The notes under the pieces: generated by a model
Database searches by the model: none
The model's input: the letters and a program-made list of their open reading frames with translations, nothing else
What the model was told of the DNA's origin: nothing
Translations under genes and position numbers: made by a program
In this document: positions 36,333 through 46,028 of the stretch, piece by piece
Layout of the letters: every line of letters begins with the position of its first letter
How positions within the stretch are numbered: the first letter of the stretch is position 1
NCBI RefSeq assembly: GCF_019599265.1
Contig: NZ_JAHZTC010000004.1
Coordinates: 62,001-126,000 of the forward strand
Direction of reading: 5' to 3'
DNA length: 64,000 bases
DNA from: Pontibacter sp. HSC-14F20
GTDB lineage: Bacteria; Bacteroidota; Bacteroidia; Cytophagales; Hymenobacteraceae

Positions 36333-36477
36333 ATGCTTTGTTCAGGTCCAAGTATAAGCGATGTTCAGAGTTTGCTTCAGGTAAGTTACATAGAATATCC
36401 TAAATGTTCTGTCCTATCTACCGGGTTTCTCCCTAACCCGCAAACACCTCAGCATTCTAAATCCCAAACTCCCCAGC

Positions 36478-38148
36478 TCAAAACAGCTCCTTTAGCCATT
36501 GAAAAAATTTAGGTCGGGTATAGGCAACAGCGCCTATGTCAGGTGTGTCAGTTGGATGAATGGGATTACCGAGTATATCTAGTGATGCGGGCGCAAAAGG
36601 CGAAGGAAGAGACACGGCTATACCTTGCCTGATCAAAGGTGATTTTTTCTGAAGGCTATACCTGTCGCGCAGAGTTTTCAGATCAAGCGGATAGCCCAGC
36701 GGGCCCGCCGTGCCAGGCGCCAGCAAGTGCGGGTCAGCCACTATACCTGTTGGAGCGCCGTTCATTGTCTCCTGTCGGGTAGCCTCCTTAAAATCGTGGA
36801 GGGAGGTATAGCGATCATCGCCCCACACAAAGGTATAGCGGTCATGCTCGCTGAAGTAGGCGTTGTTGTGAAAGGAGACACCTATGGTGGTGTCGGTAGC
36901 CACCACCATAGGTGCTCCGTTGCGGCTGTAGAAGATGTTGTTGAAAAACCTGACGTTATGGTGACCGCCGCTCTTGAAGAACACGCCTCCGCCTGAAGGT
37001 GCTACAGAGCTGTCAGCAAAAATGGTGTTGTTATACACGAGTAAGTCCAGGTTGCCGCCTCTGTCATAGTTCTCCACCCAAAGCGTGATGCCCTTGTAAT
37101 CATTTTTGCGTCCGTCGTTTTCCGAGATGTTATACCTGACCACGTTGTTGCGCATCGGCCGGGCCCACTCAAACTGCGCGATCAGAAAACCTGCCCCGTC
37201 ATTGTCGTGCGAGTAGTTGTACTGCATCACAGAGTTGGTCACGCCGCCGTCTAGGTCAAAGCCACCGCCGTCGCAACCGCTGCCCGCGCTCATGTTGAAG
37301 GTCTCGTTATATTGGATGGTGATGTCGTTGGCATCCCAGGCCCAGATGCCGATCGGTCCTCCGCAATTCTTGTTCTGCATACCTGAAGTATGCACCACAC
37401 TGTGCTCGATTGTGCCTCCGTCCACGTCTGACAGCACGATGCCGCTTCCGCTGTGCTTTTCGGGGAGGATTAGCCCGTATATTTTGTACACATGGCACTG
37501 CCCGATGTAGATATTTTGGTGCGCGTAGCCGGTTTTGGTATGGTCGAACTGTCCGTAGGTGTTGATGCCGACCGAGTCGATGTCGTGGACTATGGCATGC
37601 GTAATGCGGGCATCGCGAAAGCCGCTGTTACCGTTCCAGGCACCCAGCGTTATCCCTGATTTGCGGAAGCCGCTCACTTCCACTTGATCAATGATGATGT
37701 GTGGTAGCTTCACATTGCCGGGCAGGTCGTTGTAGAAAAGGATGCCGTGGTTGGTATTGCGGGTATAGCCACTGCCCCGGAAGTTCAGGTCCCGGATTTC
37801 TATACCTGCCACATTGTGCGCATAAAAGCCGTACCTGCCACCCGCATCAATGGTGGCGCGGCCTTCGCCATAAGAACTGATGACCAGCGGAGCACCTTCG
37901 CCCTGGAGATTTTCCTGGTGAAAATAAAGTCCGCCCGAAAAGGTATGGGCGCCTTCGAACAGCAGAGAATCACCTGGGCTATACCTGTGCTTGTTCGCTT
38001 TGGCAATGCTGCGCCAGGCGGAAGCAAGAGACGTGCCTGGGTTGGCGTCATTGCCCCTGGGGCTGATGTAGTAGGTATGTGCCAAGGTATAGGGTGCTAA
38101 GCAAAGAGACAGACAGGTGTAAAAAAGTAGCGCCAGGGCCAGTTTCAT
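36478..38148 (-). CDS. Secreted right-handed parallel beta-helix protein (pectate-lyase-like)
   Basis: A 556-residue exported protein with a signal peptide (1-23, ending TLAH). The opening YYISPRGNDANPGTS is the usual start of secreted beta-helix proteins with a DUF1565-like N-cap. Repeating coils of the kind NITIQYNET, NSVMQYNYSHDNDG and NNVVRYNIS fill residues about 100-470. The catalytic lysine or arginine of true pectate lyases is not obvious. It probably binds or cleaves a polysaccharide outside the cell; the substrate cannot be told. Eight or more heptamers lie in this gene, an unusually high density. Confidence 0.82.
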   Translation of the reverse strand: MKLALALLFYTCLSLCLAPYTLAHTYYISPRGNDANPGTSLASAWRSIAKANKHRYSPGDSLLFEGAHTFSGGLYFHQENLQGEGAPLVISSYGEGRATIDAGGRYGFYAHNVAGIEIRDLNFRGSGYTRNTNHGILFYNDLPGNVKLPHIIIDQVEVSGFRKSGITLGAWNGNSGFRDARITHAIVHDIDSVGINTYGQFDHTKTGYAHQNIYIGQCHVYKIYGLILPEKHSGSGIVLSDVDGGTIEHSVVHTSGMQNKNCGGPIGIWAWDANDITIQYNETFNMSAGSGCDGGGFDLDGGVTNSVMQYNYSHDNDGAGFLIAQFEWARPMRNNVVRYNISENDGRKNDYKGITLWVENYDRGGNLDLLVYNNTIFADSSVAPSGGGVFFKSGGHHNVRFFNNIFYSRNGAPMVVATDTTIGVSFHNNAYFSEHDRYTFVWGDDRYTSLHDFKEATRQETMNGAPTGIVADPHLLAPGTAGPLGYPLDLKTLRDRYSLQKKSPLIRQGIAVSLPSPFAPASLDILGNPIHPTDTPDIGAVAYTRPKFFQWLKELF

Positions 38149-38203
38149 AGTAAACGGTGTTCAGGTATAGGTATAACCAGAAGGCAGTTATACCTGTCGG
38201 AGT

Positions 38204-40066
38204 CTATTTATTGATGCCGCTGTTGGGCATTTCCAGTTCCGATACGTGCAACGGACGAAGCATGGATGTTTTCTTGTGCTGGTGCTCCTGCATGCGCTGG
38301 AGTATATCGTCGAGTAATTCCACAGCTCTCAGCACGTAGGGCCCTTTATTGAGCATCACACAGTCGGCACGCTGCGACATGGCCGCATCCGTAATCTCGG
38401 CCCTTGACGGACGCCCTTTCTTGGCAAGCGACTCCAGTACCTGCGTGGCCCAGACTACGGGTATATGTGCTGCCTCCGTTATCCACAGAATCTCCTCCTG
38501 TACCTCGGCCAGCCGTTGCCAGCCGCACTCCACAGCCAGGTCGCCTCGGGCAATCATCACGCCCACCGGATGGTTTTTCATGACGGTCAGGAGCAGGTGC
38601 GGCAGGTTACGGAATCCTTCCTTGGTCTCAATTTTAAGGATGATGCCCAGGCGGGGAGGGGCTTTCAGGCGTTTGAGTTCCTTGTGCAGCGCCTCAATCA
38701 TCTCGGGGTGGTTCACGAAAGAGAGGCTCACGGTGTCGGCATGTTTCACCACAAAAGCCAAGTGCTTGCAGTCCTGCTCTGAAAGTCCGTTCAACTGCAA
38801 ATCGCTTTCGGGCAGGTTAATGCCCTTATCATGCAACAGACGACTCCCTGACTCTTTGGCTTCAGTAATTTTCACGAGCAGGGCATCGTCGCTCACGTTC
38901 ATGATCACCCCCGCTATTTTGCCATCGTCAAACAAAATCGGTTGGCCTGTTTTCACGCGAGTGAACACCTCGGGCAGGGTACAGGCAATACGTGCAGGTT
39001 TCACAATGTGGCCTTCGGCGTCGTAGAGGGCAGGTTCGCCAGGCATTTCGTCTTTAGTGAGCACCAGCAAATCGTCTTTGCGCAGGTAAATGGGCGCCAC
39101 GCTGGCAGGCAATTCTCCCACTTTAGCGCTGCGCTCTAAGGCGCTCTTTTTATTGATAGTAAGTTCAGTGCCGGTGCCGATGTAAGATGATTTGAACAGA
39201 TGCGCGATCACTCCCTTTTCTTTGCGCTGCATCACGGTGAAAGAACGTTTACGGCCACGCGTATCCTTAAATCTGAGCTTATCGCCCTGTTGCAGTTGTG
39301 CTACCCAGGCCTCGTCGAGCGGCAGGCTGGCATCTGTGGGCACCTCGCTTTCCACATCAGCAGGGGCGAGCCATACCTTGGCGGGGGATACAAGCTGTCC
39401 CAGTTCGTTTTGTATCGGGCGGATGGGCAGCAGGGCGGGGCCGGGTGTGAGCGGACCGGTGCGCAGTTTGGGGCCCATCAGGTCCATCAAAATTTTGCAG
39501 CTATGGCCTGTTTCTTTTTCAGCCTTCCGGATAGACTGCACCATCGTTTCCCATACCTGCTCGTCGTCGTGGGCACAGTTGATGCGGGCGCAGTCCATAC
39601 CTGCCAGCAGCATGCGCTTGACCAGTTCGTAGTCCTGCGCCAGTTCGGTGGAGAAGGTGACCATAATGCGGGTGCTGCGTTTAGGAGGCCGGGCTCCCAA
39701 TAGTTCGCTAGTATGCTTTTCGAGCAGCTCAACGCTCTCGGCATGCGTCACAGGTATAGGTTTTTGAGTAGGCGCACAATCGAGCAAATGGCAGAGCATG
39801 TTGTGCACCGCCTGCAGACTAGCCAATACATGTCCTTCAGAGCGACCCAGCGACGAGAGTCCTAAACGGGCCAGGTTCTCCTGCAACTGCCGTATGTCGT
39901 GCTGACGCAGCGAGAGGTAGTGCAGCAGGTTGCGGGCACTTGTACGGAAAGACGGATGCACGCTTTTGATAGCGGGCGTAAACTTCTTTTCCAGACTAAG
40001 AGCGTCCTGGTGCAGCACATCCAGCTGCGAAATCATCTCGTGAAGGTGTTTCTGGTCTGTTCGCAT
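38204..40066 (-). CDS. Atypical pyruvate kinase-like protein, 620 residues
   Basis: A pyruvate kinase barrel with unusual extras. Residues 1-125 are a helical N-terminal extension. The barrel then starts at RIMVTFSTELAQDYE, where the normal form is KIVxTIGPxxx. Active-site elements are present: CARINCAHD, LMDLMGPKLRTG, the KIETKEGF segment for the metal Glu, MIARGDLAVE for the Asp, and VVWATQVLESLAKKGRPSRAEITD. A long B-domain insertion (about 210-370) is present, and the usual C-terminal allosteric domain is missing. It could be a true but non-allosteric pyruvate kinase or a relative with a different acceptor. It is not next to other glycolytic genes. Confidence 0.8.
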   Translation of the reverse strand: MRTDQKHLHEMISQLDVLHQDALSLEKKFTPAIKSVHPSFRTSARNLLHYLSLRQHDIRQLQENLARLGLSSLGRSEGHVLASLQAVHNMLCHLLDCAPTQKPIPVTHAESVELLEKHTSELLGARPPKRSTRIMVTFSTELAQDYELVKRMLLAGMDCARINCAHDDEQVWETMVQSIRKAEKETGHSCKILMDLMGPKLRTGPLTPGPALLPIRPIQNELGQLVSPAKVWLAPADVESEVPTDASLPLDEAWVAQLQQGDKLRFKDTRGRKRSFTVMQRKEKGVIAHLFKSSYIGTGTELTINKKSALERSAKVGELPASVAPIYLRKDDLLVLTKDEMPGEPALYDAEGHIVKPARIACTLPEVFTRVKTGQPILFDDGKIAGVIMNVSDDALLVKITEAKESGSRLLHDKGINLPESDLQLNGLSEQDCKHLAFVVKHADTVSLSFVNHPEMIEALHKELKRLKAPPRLGIILKIETKEGFRNLPHLLLTVMKNHPVGVMIARGDLAVECGWQRLAEVQEEILWITEAAHIPVVWATQVLESLAKKGRPSRAEITDAAMSQRADCVMLNKGPYVLRAVELLDDILQRMQEHQHKKTSMLRPLHVSELEMPNSGINK

Positions 40067-40119
40067 TTTAATTAGGGGTATAGCATATTATCAAACTATA
40101 GAGTTGGGGATAGGGTTGT

Positions 40120-41058
40120 TTAAAAACTGTTCACCATGGCCCGGTGCAAGGAAATGGAACTCCAGTAGCCACTTGCAATAATTCGGCGGATGCTGTGCAG
40201 CGGGTCGTGCGGGTCACGTTTATCGGCCAGTTGAAAAGCCGCTACCAGGCCACGCTGTTTCAGTTCAGGTATAGCCTCGGGGTTCCAGAGTCCGAATGGG
40301 TAAGCGAAGTATTCAGTTGGTTTTCCTGTGATCTCGGCCAGTTGCCGCGATGGTTTTTCTACTTGTGTTACCCAGTCCTTGCCTTGGTATTTTTTCACGT
40401 TCTGGTGGTCCCAGGTATGCGAGCCAATCACGTGCCCTTTGTCTGAAAGTTCCTTTACCTGCGCTTTGGTCATGTAGTTAGGCCTGCCGAGCGATACGGT
40501 CATGATGAAGAAAACGCCTTTGAAACCGTACTTTTCCAACTCAGGTGCTGCCACGCTAAACTGACCCAGGCTGGTGTCATCGAAAGTGAGCATCACAGGC
40601 TTTTCGGGAAGCAGGGCACCAGTGGTCAGGTAGGCCATCAGTTGGTCGGGTAGCACGGTTTGGTAACCGCTGTCGGCCAGCATTTTGAGGTGGTCCTTGA
40701 AGCGCTCCTCCGGTATAATATAATCCTTGGCCTGTTTAGAATCCTTTTCTCGCCAGTCGCGCACCTGGTGGTAACACAGAATGGGTACTTGTTTGCGGGC
40801 GATGATGGTTTCAGCATCGGCGATGGAGTTGGCTGCCAGGGCCACAGGCTGATCCGGACCGGCAGGTATAGCTGCCTGCAATTGCAGACTGTCAGGTATA
40901 GCGGTGTCGGAATGGGCAGATGCAACAGGTATAGCGGCTTCGACAGGCGACAGGGTATCGGCGGTTTTGCCTTCCTGCACACAGGACGAAAAGCCAACAA
41001 GCAACACGAATAATAAAGCAAAAACAGGTAGGCGGAAACGGAAGTAAGGGGATTTCAT
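40120..41058 (-). CDS. Polysaccharide deacetylase (CE4/NodB) lipoprotein
   Basis: A 312-residue lipoprotein. I start at 41058 (MKSPYFRFRLPVF), giving a lipobox FSSC. A low-complexity linker of about 60 residues (three AIP units, each coded by a heptamer at 40865, 40895 and 40928) leads to a NodB domain (about 85-310). The domain has QVPILCYHQV, TFDDTSLGQF with the two metal or catalytic Asp, and SHTWDH with the two metal His, all conserved CE4 motifs. It would remove N-acetyl groups from a glycan such as murein or poly-GlcNAc at the cell surface. The substrate is not known. Confidence 0.88.
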   Translation of the reverse strand: MKSPYFRFRLPVFALLFVLLVGFSSCVQEGKTADTLSPVEAAIPVASAHSDTAIPDSLQLQAAIPAGPDQPVALAANSIADAETIIARKQVPILCYHQVRDWREKDSKQAKDYIIPEERFKDHLKMLADSGYQTVLPDQLMAYLTTGALLPEKPVMLTFDDTSLGQFSVAAPELEKYGFKGVFFIMTVSLGRPNYMTKAQVKELSDKGHVIGSHTWDHQNVKKYQGKDWVTQVEKPSRQLAEITGKPTEYFAYPFGLWNPEAIPELKQRGLVAAFQLADKRDPHDPLHSIRRIIASGYWSSISLHRAMVNSF

Positions 41059-41191
41059 GGCAGGATTTGTAAATGTCATAATGATAGCGATTTTTCAGCT
41101 ATTTTCCGAGTTATTGAAGAGAATAACCGCTACCTTAAGCTACCATTCCTAAGAGAATCGTTAACCGCTCAATCTATACCTGAAACCGCCT

Positions 41192-42814
41192 ATGGCAGCT
41201 ATTCCCTTTACCCGCGAGGCCATGTTGCGCCAGCTTTCCGATGTACCGGCCTGGGATGTGCTGGTGATTGGCGGAGGCGCCACAGGTTTAGGAACAGCTC
41301 TGGATGCTGCTTCGCGCGGGTATAGGACGCTTTTGTTCGAGCAGTCCGATTTTGCGAAAGGCACTTCGAGTCGCAGTACCAAGTTGGTGCACGGCGGGGT
41401 GCGCTACCTGGTGCAGGGCAATATTCGGCTGGTATTCGAAGCGCTGCGGGAGCGGGGAATTCTCCTGCGCAACGCCCCGCATGTGGTGTCGGTGCAGCCT
41501 TTTGTGTTACTTTGCTACACTTGGTGGCAGCGCTTTTTTTATGGCACCGGCCTCACACTCTACGATTTGCTGGCTGGCAGGTATAGCCTGGGTCGCACCG
41601 CCTGGTGGAGCCGCAAAACCGTGCTCGAGCGCATGACGAATATCAAATCCGAAAACCTGAAAGGCGGTATCGTGTACTATGACGGGCAGTTCGACGATGC
41701 CCGGCTGGCCTTGAACATCGCCCAGACCTGCGCTGAGCAAGGTGCAACGGTGCTGAATTATGTTCGCGTGACTGGTCTCACCAAAGATGCCCAGGGAAAA
41801 GTGAACGGTGTGGAAGCGCTAGATATCGAAACCAGCCAATCCTATACCTTGCGGGCCAAAGCGGTGGTGAATGCAACAGGCGTATATGTAGACGACATCC
41901 TGCAACTCGACAAACCCACCAAGAAACCATTGGTAATGCCGAGCCAGGGCGTACATGTGGTACTTCATAAATCTTTTCTGCCGGGCGACACTGCCTTGAT
42001 GATTCCTAAGACCCCCGATGGCCGTGTGCTCTTTGCTATACCCTGGCAAGGCCACGTGCTGGTCGGCACGACCGATACACCGCTGCAGCAGCTGAGTCTG
42101 GAGCCTGTTGCGCTGGGAATCGAGATTGATTTTATTCTGCAAACTGCTGGAGCTTATCTGCAGAAGTCCCCGACCCGACAGGATGTGCTGAGCGTGTTTG
42201 CCGGCCTTCGTCCCTTAGCTGCTCCAAGCAACTTAACCGGTAGTACCAAGGAGATTTCACGGAGTCACAAATTGCTGGTAGCACCCTCATGGCTGATTAC
42301 CATTACGGGCGGCAAATGGACCACCTACCGCCAGATGGCAGAAAACGCAGTGAACGCTGCCATCCGGGTAGCGGGTCTGCCGGCTATACCTTGTCGTACG
42401 GAGAAATTGGCTATACACGGTGCTATACCTTCGTCAGCTATACCTGTGTCGGATAATCCAAGCGCACTTGCCATTTACGGCAGTGATGCAACGGCTTTGC
42501 AGGCGCTGATGCAGTCCGAACACGAACTGGCCCATAAGCTGCACCCTGACTTTTGCTATACCTTAGCGGAAGTGGTTTGGGCGGTGCGGTACGAAATGGC
42601 CCGTAGCGTGGAGGATGTGCTGGCCCGGCGATTGCGGGTGTTGTTCCTTGATGCCCGTGCTGCGCTGGAAATGGCGCCTTTGGTAGCCGAAGTCATGGCA
42701 CGCGAGCTCAATCGCGATGAGGTATGGCGGCGGGAGCAAATTGCAGCTTTCGAAATGCTCGGGAGACACTATCTGCCAAGAGTCACTGAAAAGCCGGCTA
42801 TGCGGGCACATTGA
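41192..42814 (+). CDS. glpD: FAD-dependent glycerol-3-phosphate dehydrogenase GlpD
   Basis: A 540-residue membrane-associated flavoenzyme that oxidises sn-glycerol-3-phosphate to dihydroxyacetone phosphate and feeds the quinone pool. The FAD motif VIGGGATGLG is near 25-34, followed by the conserved SSRSTKLVHGGVRYL segment near 60-74. The C-terminal DAO_C-like region has the ELAHKLHPDF and VVWAVRYEMARSVEDVLARR stretches. The start ATG at 41192 is 10 bp after a heptamer (41174). Three heptamers occur within 61 bp at 42384-42444, giving the residues AIP repeatedly. It stands alone, without glpK or glpF next to it. Confidence 0.95.
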   Translation: MAAIPFTREAMLRQLSDVPAWDVLVIGGGATGLGTALDAASRGYRTLLFEQSDFAKGTSSRSTKLVHGGVRYLVQGNIRLVFEALRERGILLRNAPHVVSVQPFVLLCYTWWQRFFYGTGLTLYDLLAGRYSLGRTAWWSRKTVLERMTNIKSENLKGGIVYYDGQFDDARLALNIAQTCAEQGATVLNYVRVTGLTKDAQGKVNGVEALDIETSQSYTLRAKAVVNATGVYVDDILQLDKPTKKPLVMPSQGVHVVLHKSFLPGDTALMIPKTPDGRVLFAIPWQGHVLVGTTDTPLQQLSLEPVALGIEIDFILQTAGAYLQKSPTRQDVLSVFAGLRPLAAPSNLTGSTKEISRSHKLLVAPSWLITITGGKWTTYRQMAENAVNAAIRVAGLPAIPCRTEKLAIHGAIPSSAIPVSDNPSALAIYGSDATALQALMQSEHELAHKLHPDFCYTLAEVVWAVRYEMARSVEDVLARRLRVLFLDARAALEMAPLVAEVMARELNRDEVWRREQIAAFEMLGRHYLPRVTEKPAMRAH

Positions 42815-42853
42815 CGAATTTTTTCCGAAATTGCAGCAAAATTACCCAACCTC

Positions 42854-43486
42854 ATGCAACGACCCTTCAAAATCATCATAATGGCCGGCATTGCGCTGGT
42901 ACTTTTCTACTTTGTGCGCGAGTCTTTCCTGAGCGACGACAATTACCTGATTCCACTGAAAAAAGAGCGGGAGGAAAAAGATCTGTCGTTTCGCGGCCGC
43001 ACGAACAGCCCATTTGAGGAAGCCGACCGCAGGATGTTCACCAACCTGGTCTACTACGAGCCCAACCTGGATTACCGCGTGAACGTGAAGCTGGAAGATA
43101 TTTCCCCGAAAGACACCGTGCACATGCCCATGACCAACGGCAGCACCGAGGCCTATATGCGCTATGCCATCGCCAACTTTGAGCTAAACGGAGAGCCGCA
43201 GCGTCTGACGCTCTACAAAAAGGTGAAAGAGGAAGAAGAAAAGCTGTTTGTGCCTTTCACAGATAAAACCAACGGTTTCGATACCTATGGCGGCGGCCGC
43301 TACCTGGATGTGCCGCTCAAGGAAGGCGCTAAAACAGCCACCCTCGATTTCAACCGTGCCTACAGTCCTTTTTGTGCTTACAACCCTGAGTACGTGTGCC
43401 CGGTGCCACCCAAAGAAAACCGCCTGACCGTGGCAGTAGAGGCTGGTGAGAAGAACTACGAAAAAGTGCATCCGGTGGTGGAGTAG
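42854..43486 (+). CDS. DUF1684 protein with N-terminal membrane anchor
   Basis: A 210-residue protein with one N-terminal transmembrane helix (about 7-22) and a DUF1684 domain. Diagnostic stretches are RGRTNSPFEEADR near 47-59, LYKKVKEEEEKLFVPFTDKTNGFDTYGGGRYLDVPL (described by position, about 121-157) and DFNRAYSPFCAYNPEYVCPVPP near 166-188. The function of the family is not known. It begins 39 bp after glpD on the same strand and is likely co-transcribed with it. Confidence 0.85.
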   Translation: MQRPFKIIIMAGIALVLFYFVRESFLSDDNYLIPLKKEREEKDLSFRGRTNSPFEEADRRMFTNLVYYEPNLDYRVNVKLEDISPKDTVHMPMTNGSTEAYMRYAIANFELNGEPQRLTLYKKVKEEEEKLFVPFTDKTNGFDTYGGGRYLDVPLKEGAKTATLDFNRAYSPFCAYNPEYVCPVPPKENRLTVAVEAGEKNYEKVHPVVE

Positions 43487-43608
43487 ATTTGGGGCAATCC
43501 TTTGTCAAGAAGTCAAAAGACAAAACCTTTTGGAACAAAATAATCCTTAATTTTGGGGAATAGCTTCAACCGAACGGGGCTATACCTTACAGAACAACAA
43601 AAATAACC

Positions 43609-46026
43609 ATGCTGATTTCATTCGACTGGCTGAAACAACTCATTTCTATAGATAAAACCGCTGAAGAAACAGGCGCCTTGCTGACGGGCTCTGGTCTGGA
43701 AGTGGAAGCAATTCACAATTTCGACCAGGTAAAAGGCGGTCTGGAGGGCATCGTGATCGGCGAAGTGCTCACCTGTGAGCGCCACCCGGATGCTGATCGC
43801 TTGAGCGTGACCACTGTGGATATCGGTACAGGCGAGCCAAGCCAGATTGTGTGCGGTGCACCCAACGTATCGGCCGGACAGAAAGTGGTAGTGGCGACCG
43901 TAAATAGCACGCTTTACCCAAGCGGTGGGGAGCCTTTCAAAATCAAAAAGTCGAAGATACGCGGCGCTGCTTCAGAGGGTATGATTTGCGCTGAAGATGA
44001 GATTGGCGTCGGTACCTCCCATGCCGGCATCATGGTACTTGATACTGACCTGCCAAACGGTACGCCTGCCGCTGAGTATTTCGGTTTGGGTTCTGATAAG
44101 GTGTTCGAAATTGGTCTGACGCCAAACCGCGCTGATGCTGCTTCGCACTTGGGTGTTGCCCGCGATCTGAAAGCCCTTTTGCGTGTGCCGTACACCTTGC
44201 CTTCCGTAGAAAGCTTCAACGTGAGCAATACGACCCGCCCGATTGAGGTGGAGATTGAGAACATAGAAGCTTGTCCGCGCTATGCGGGTGTGACGGTGAG
44301 CGGTGTAAAGGTTGGTCCATCGCCGGAGTGGCTGCAGAAGCGCCTGCGTGCCATCGACCTGGCTCCGATCAACAACATCGTGGATGTGACCAACTACGTG
44401 CTGCACGAGCTCGGTCAGCCACTGCACGCCTTTGACGCTGACAAAATCAAAGGCGATAAGATAGTGGTGAAGACGGCCGAAGCCGACAGTAAATTTGTAA
44501 CGCTGGACGGTATAGAGCGCAAGCTCAAGGCGAATGACCTGATGATCTGCAACGCCGCTGAGCCTATGGCGATTGGTGGAGTATTCGGTGGCAAAGAGTC
44601 GGGTGTGGGCGAGGAAACGACGAGTGTTTTCATCGAAAGTGCTTACTTCTCGCCGGACTACATCCGTCGCACAGGTATGGCGCACGGCCTCAAAACTGAC
44701 GCCTCTTTCCGTTTTGAGCGCGGCACCGACCCGAACATGGTGATTACCGCTCTGAAGCGTGCTGCTTTACTTATACAGGAAGTGGCTGGCGGTGAGATTA
44801 GCTCCGAGATTGTAGACGTATACCCACAGCCGGTTCAGGACTTAGAGTTATCTCTGGATATCGAGCGGGCTCATACCTTGATTGGTCAGCACATCGGTGC
44901 CGAGCGAATGAAGACCATCTTAACCGACTTAGGTATAGAAATCACCGGTGAAACGGAAGAGAAACTGCATGTGTTGGTGCCGCCGTTTAAAGTAGATGTA
45001 ACCCGCGAGGCGGATCTGGTGGAAGAAATTCTGCGCATCTACGGCTTTAACAACATCGAGGTGAGCGAGCATATGGCCACCACCTACATGGCCAGCTTCC
45101 CGAAGCCTGACCCAGAGCACATCACAGGCACCATACTGGATTATATCTCAGCTAATGGTTTCCACGAGATCATCACCAACTCTATCACCAATTCCAACTA
45201 CTATGCTGCCGGCGGAGAAGAAGAGATGGCCGGTCTGGTGAAAGTGCTCAACTACAACAGCGAGGACCTCGACGTGCTGCGCAAAAGCATGGTGTTTTCG
45301 GGTCTGGAAGTGCTGCGCTACAACATTAACCGCCGTCAGCGCGACCTCAAGGTATACGAACTCGGCAAGGTATACGAGCAACTGGAGGACGGTTACAAGG
45401 AGACCCGCAAGCTGGCGCTCTACATGGTAGGCAACACCACCGCCGAAAGCTGGAAGCAGCCCGCTCAGAAAGTGGCTTTCCATGATCTGGCAGGTATGGT
45501 GCAGAACGTGCTGCAGAAACTCAATGCTGCCGACTACGAAGTGCAGGCCATTGATCAAAGCTGCTACATGCGCCAGGGCATCACCTATGTGAAGAACGGC
45601 ACTGTGATCGCGCAGGTTGGTTTGCTGGACGCCGTCGTGACCAAAGCCATGGACGTGAAAGAACAGGTATGGTACGCCGAACTGAACTGGGAATACCTTA
45701 TCAAGAAATACAAAGACAAACTGGTGGCCGAGGAGCTTCCGAAATTCCCGGAAGTGCGCCGCGACCTGTCGCTTGTGGTAGACAAGAACCTGACCTTTGA
45801 GCAACTGAAGCAGGTGGCCCTGCGCACCGAGCGTAAGCTTTTACAAGGTGTGAATGTATTCGATGTGTACGAAGGCGACAAGATAGAAGCAGGCAAGAAA
45901 GCCTATGCTTTGAGCTTCACGTTGCTGGACCGCCAGCAAACTTTGACCGACAAAGTGATCGACGGCGTGATGAACCGCCTGATGCAGCAATTTGAGAAAC
46001 AGCTGGGAGCCATTATCCGCAAATAG
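43609..46026 (+). CDS. pheT: Phenylalanyl-tRNA synthetase beta subunit
   Basis: An 805-residue beta chain of the PheRS tetramer. In order: EMAP-type tRNA-binding domain (about 40-150), B3/4 editing domain (about 215-365), B5 domain (about 405-475), the catalytic-like core (about 490-690) and the C-terminal FDX-ACB anticodon-binding domain (about 712-805, starting FPEVRRDLSLVV). The length is normal for Bacteroidota. The next gene starts 2 bp after the stop, so the coiled-coil protein, zapA and rny may share its transcript. The alpha subunit is not in the window. Confidence 0.97.
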   Translation: MLISFDWLKQLISIDKTAEETGALLTGSGLEVEAIHNFDQVKGGLEGIVIGEVLTCERHPDADRLSVTTVDIGTGEPSQIVCGAPNVSAGQKVVVATVNSTLYPSGGEPFKIKKSKIRGAASEGMICAEDEIGVGTSHAGIMVLDTDLPNGTPAAEYFGLGSDKVFEIGLTPNRADAASHLGVARDLKALLRVPYTLPSVESFNVSNTTRPIEVEIENIEACPRYAGVTVSGVKVGPSPEWLQKRLRAIDLAPINNIVDVTNYVLHELGQPLHAFDADKIKGDKIVVKTAEADSKFVTLDGIERKLKANDLMICNAAEPMAIGGVFGGKESGVGEETTSVFIESAYFSPDYIRRTGMAHGLKTDASFRFERGTDPNMVITALKRAALLIQEVAGGEISSEIVDVYPQPVQDLELSLDIERAHTLIGQHIGAERMKTILTDLGIEITGETEEKLHVLVPPFKVDVTREADLVEEILRIYGFNNIEVSEHMATTYMASFPKPDPEHITGTILDYISANGFHEIITNSITNSNYYAAGGEEEMAGLVKVLNYNSEDLDVLRKSMVFSGLEVLRYNINRRQRDLKVYELGKVYEQLEDGYKETRKLALYMVGNTTAESWKQPAQKVAFHDLAGMVQNVLQKLNAADYEVQAIDQSCYMRQGITYVKNGTVIAQVGLLDAVVTKAMDVKEQVWYAELNWEYLIKKYKDKLVAEELPKFPEVRRDLSLVVDKNLTFEQLKQVALRTERKLLQGVNVFDVYEGDKIEAGKKAYALSFTLLDRQQTLTDKVIDGVMNRLMQQFEKQLGAIIRK

Positions 46027-46028
46027 TT

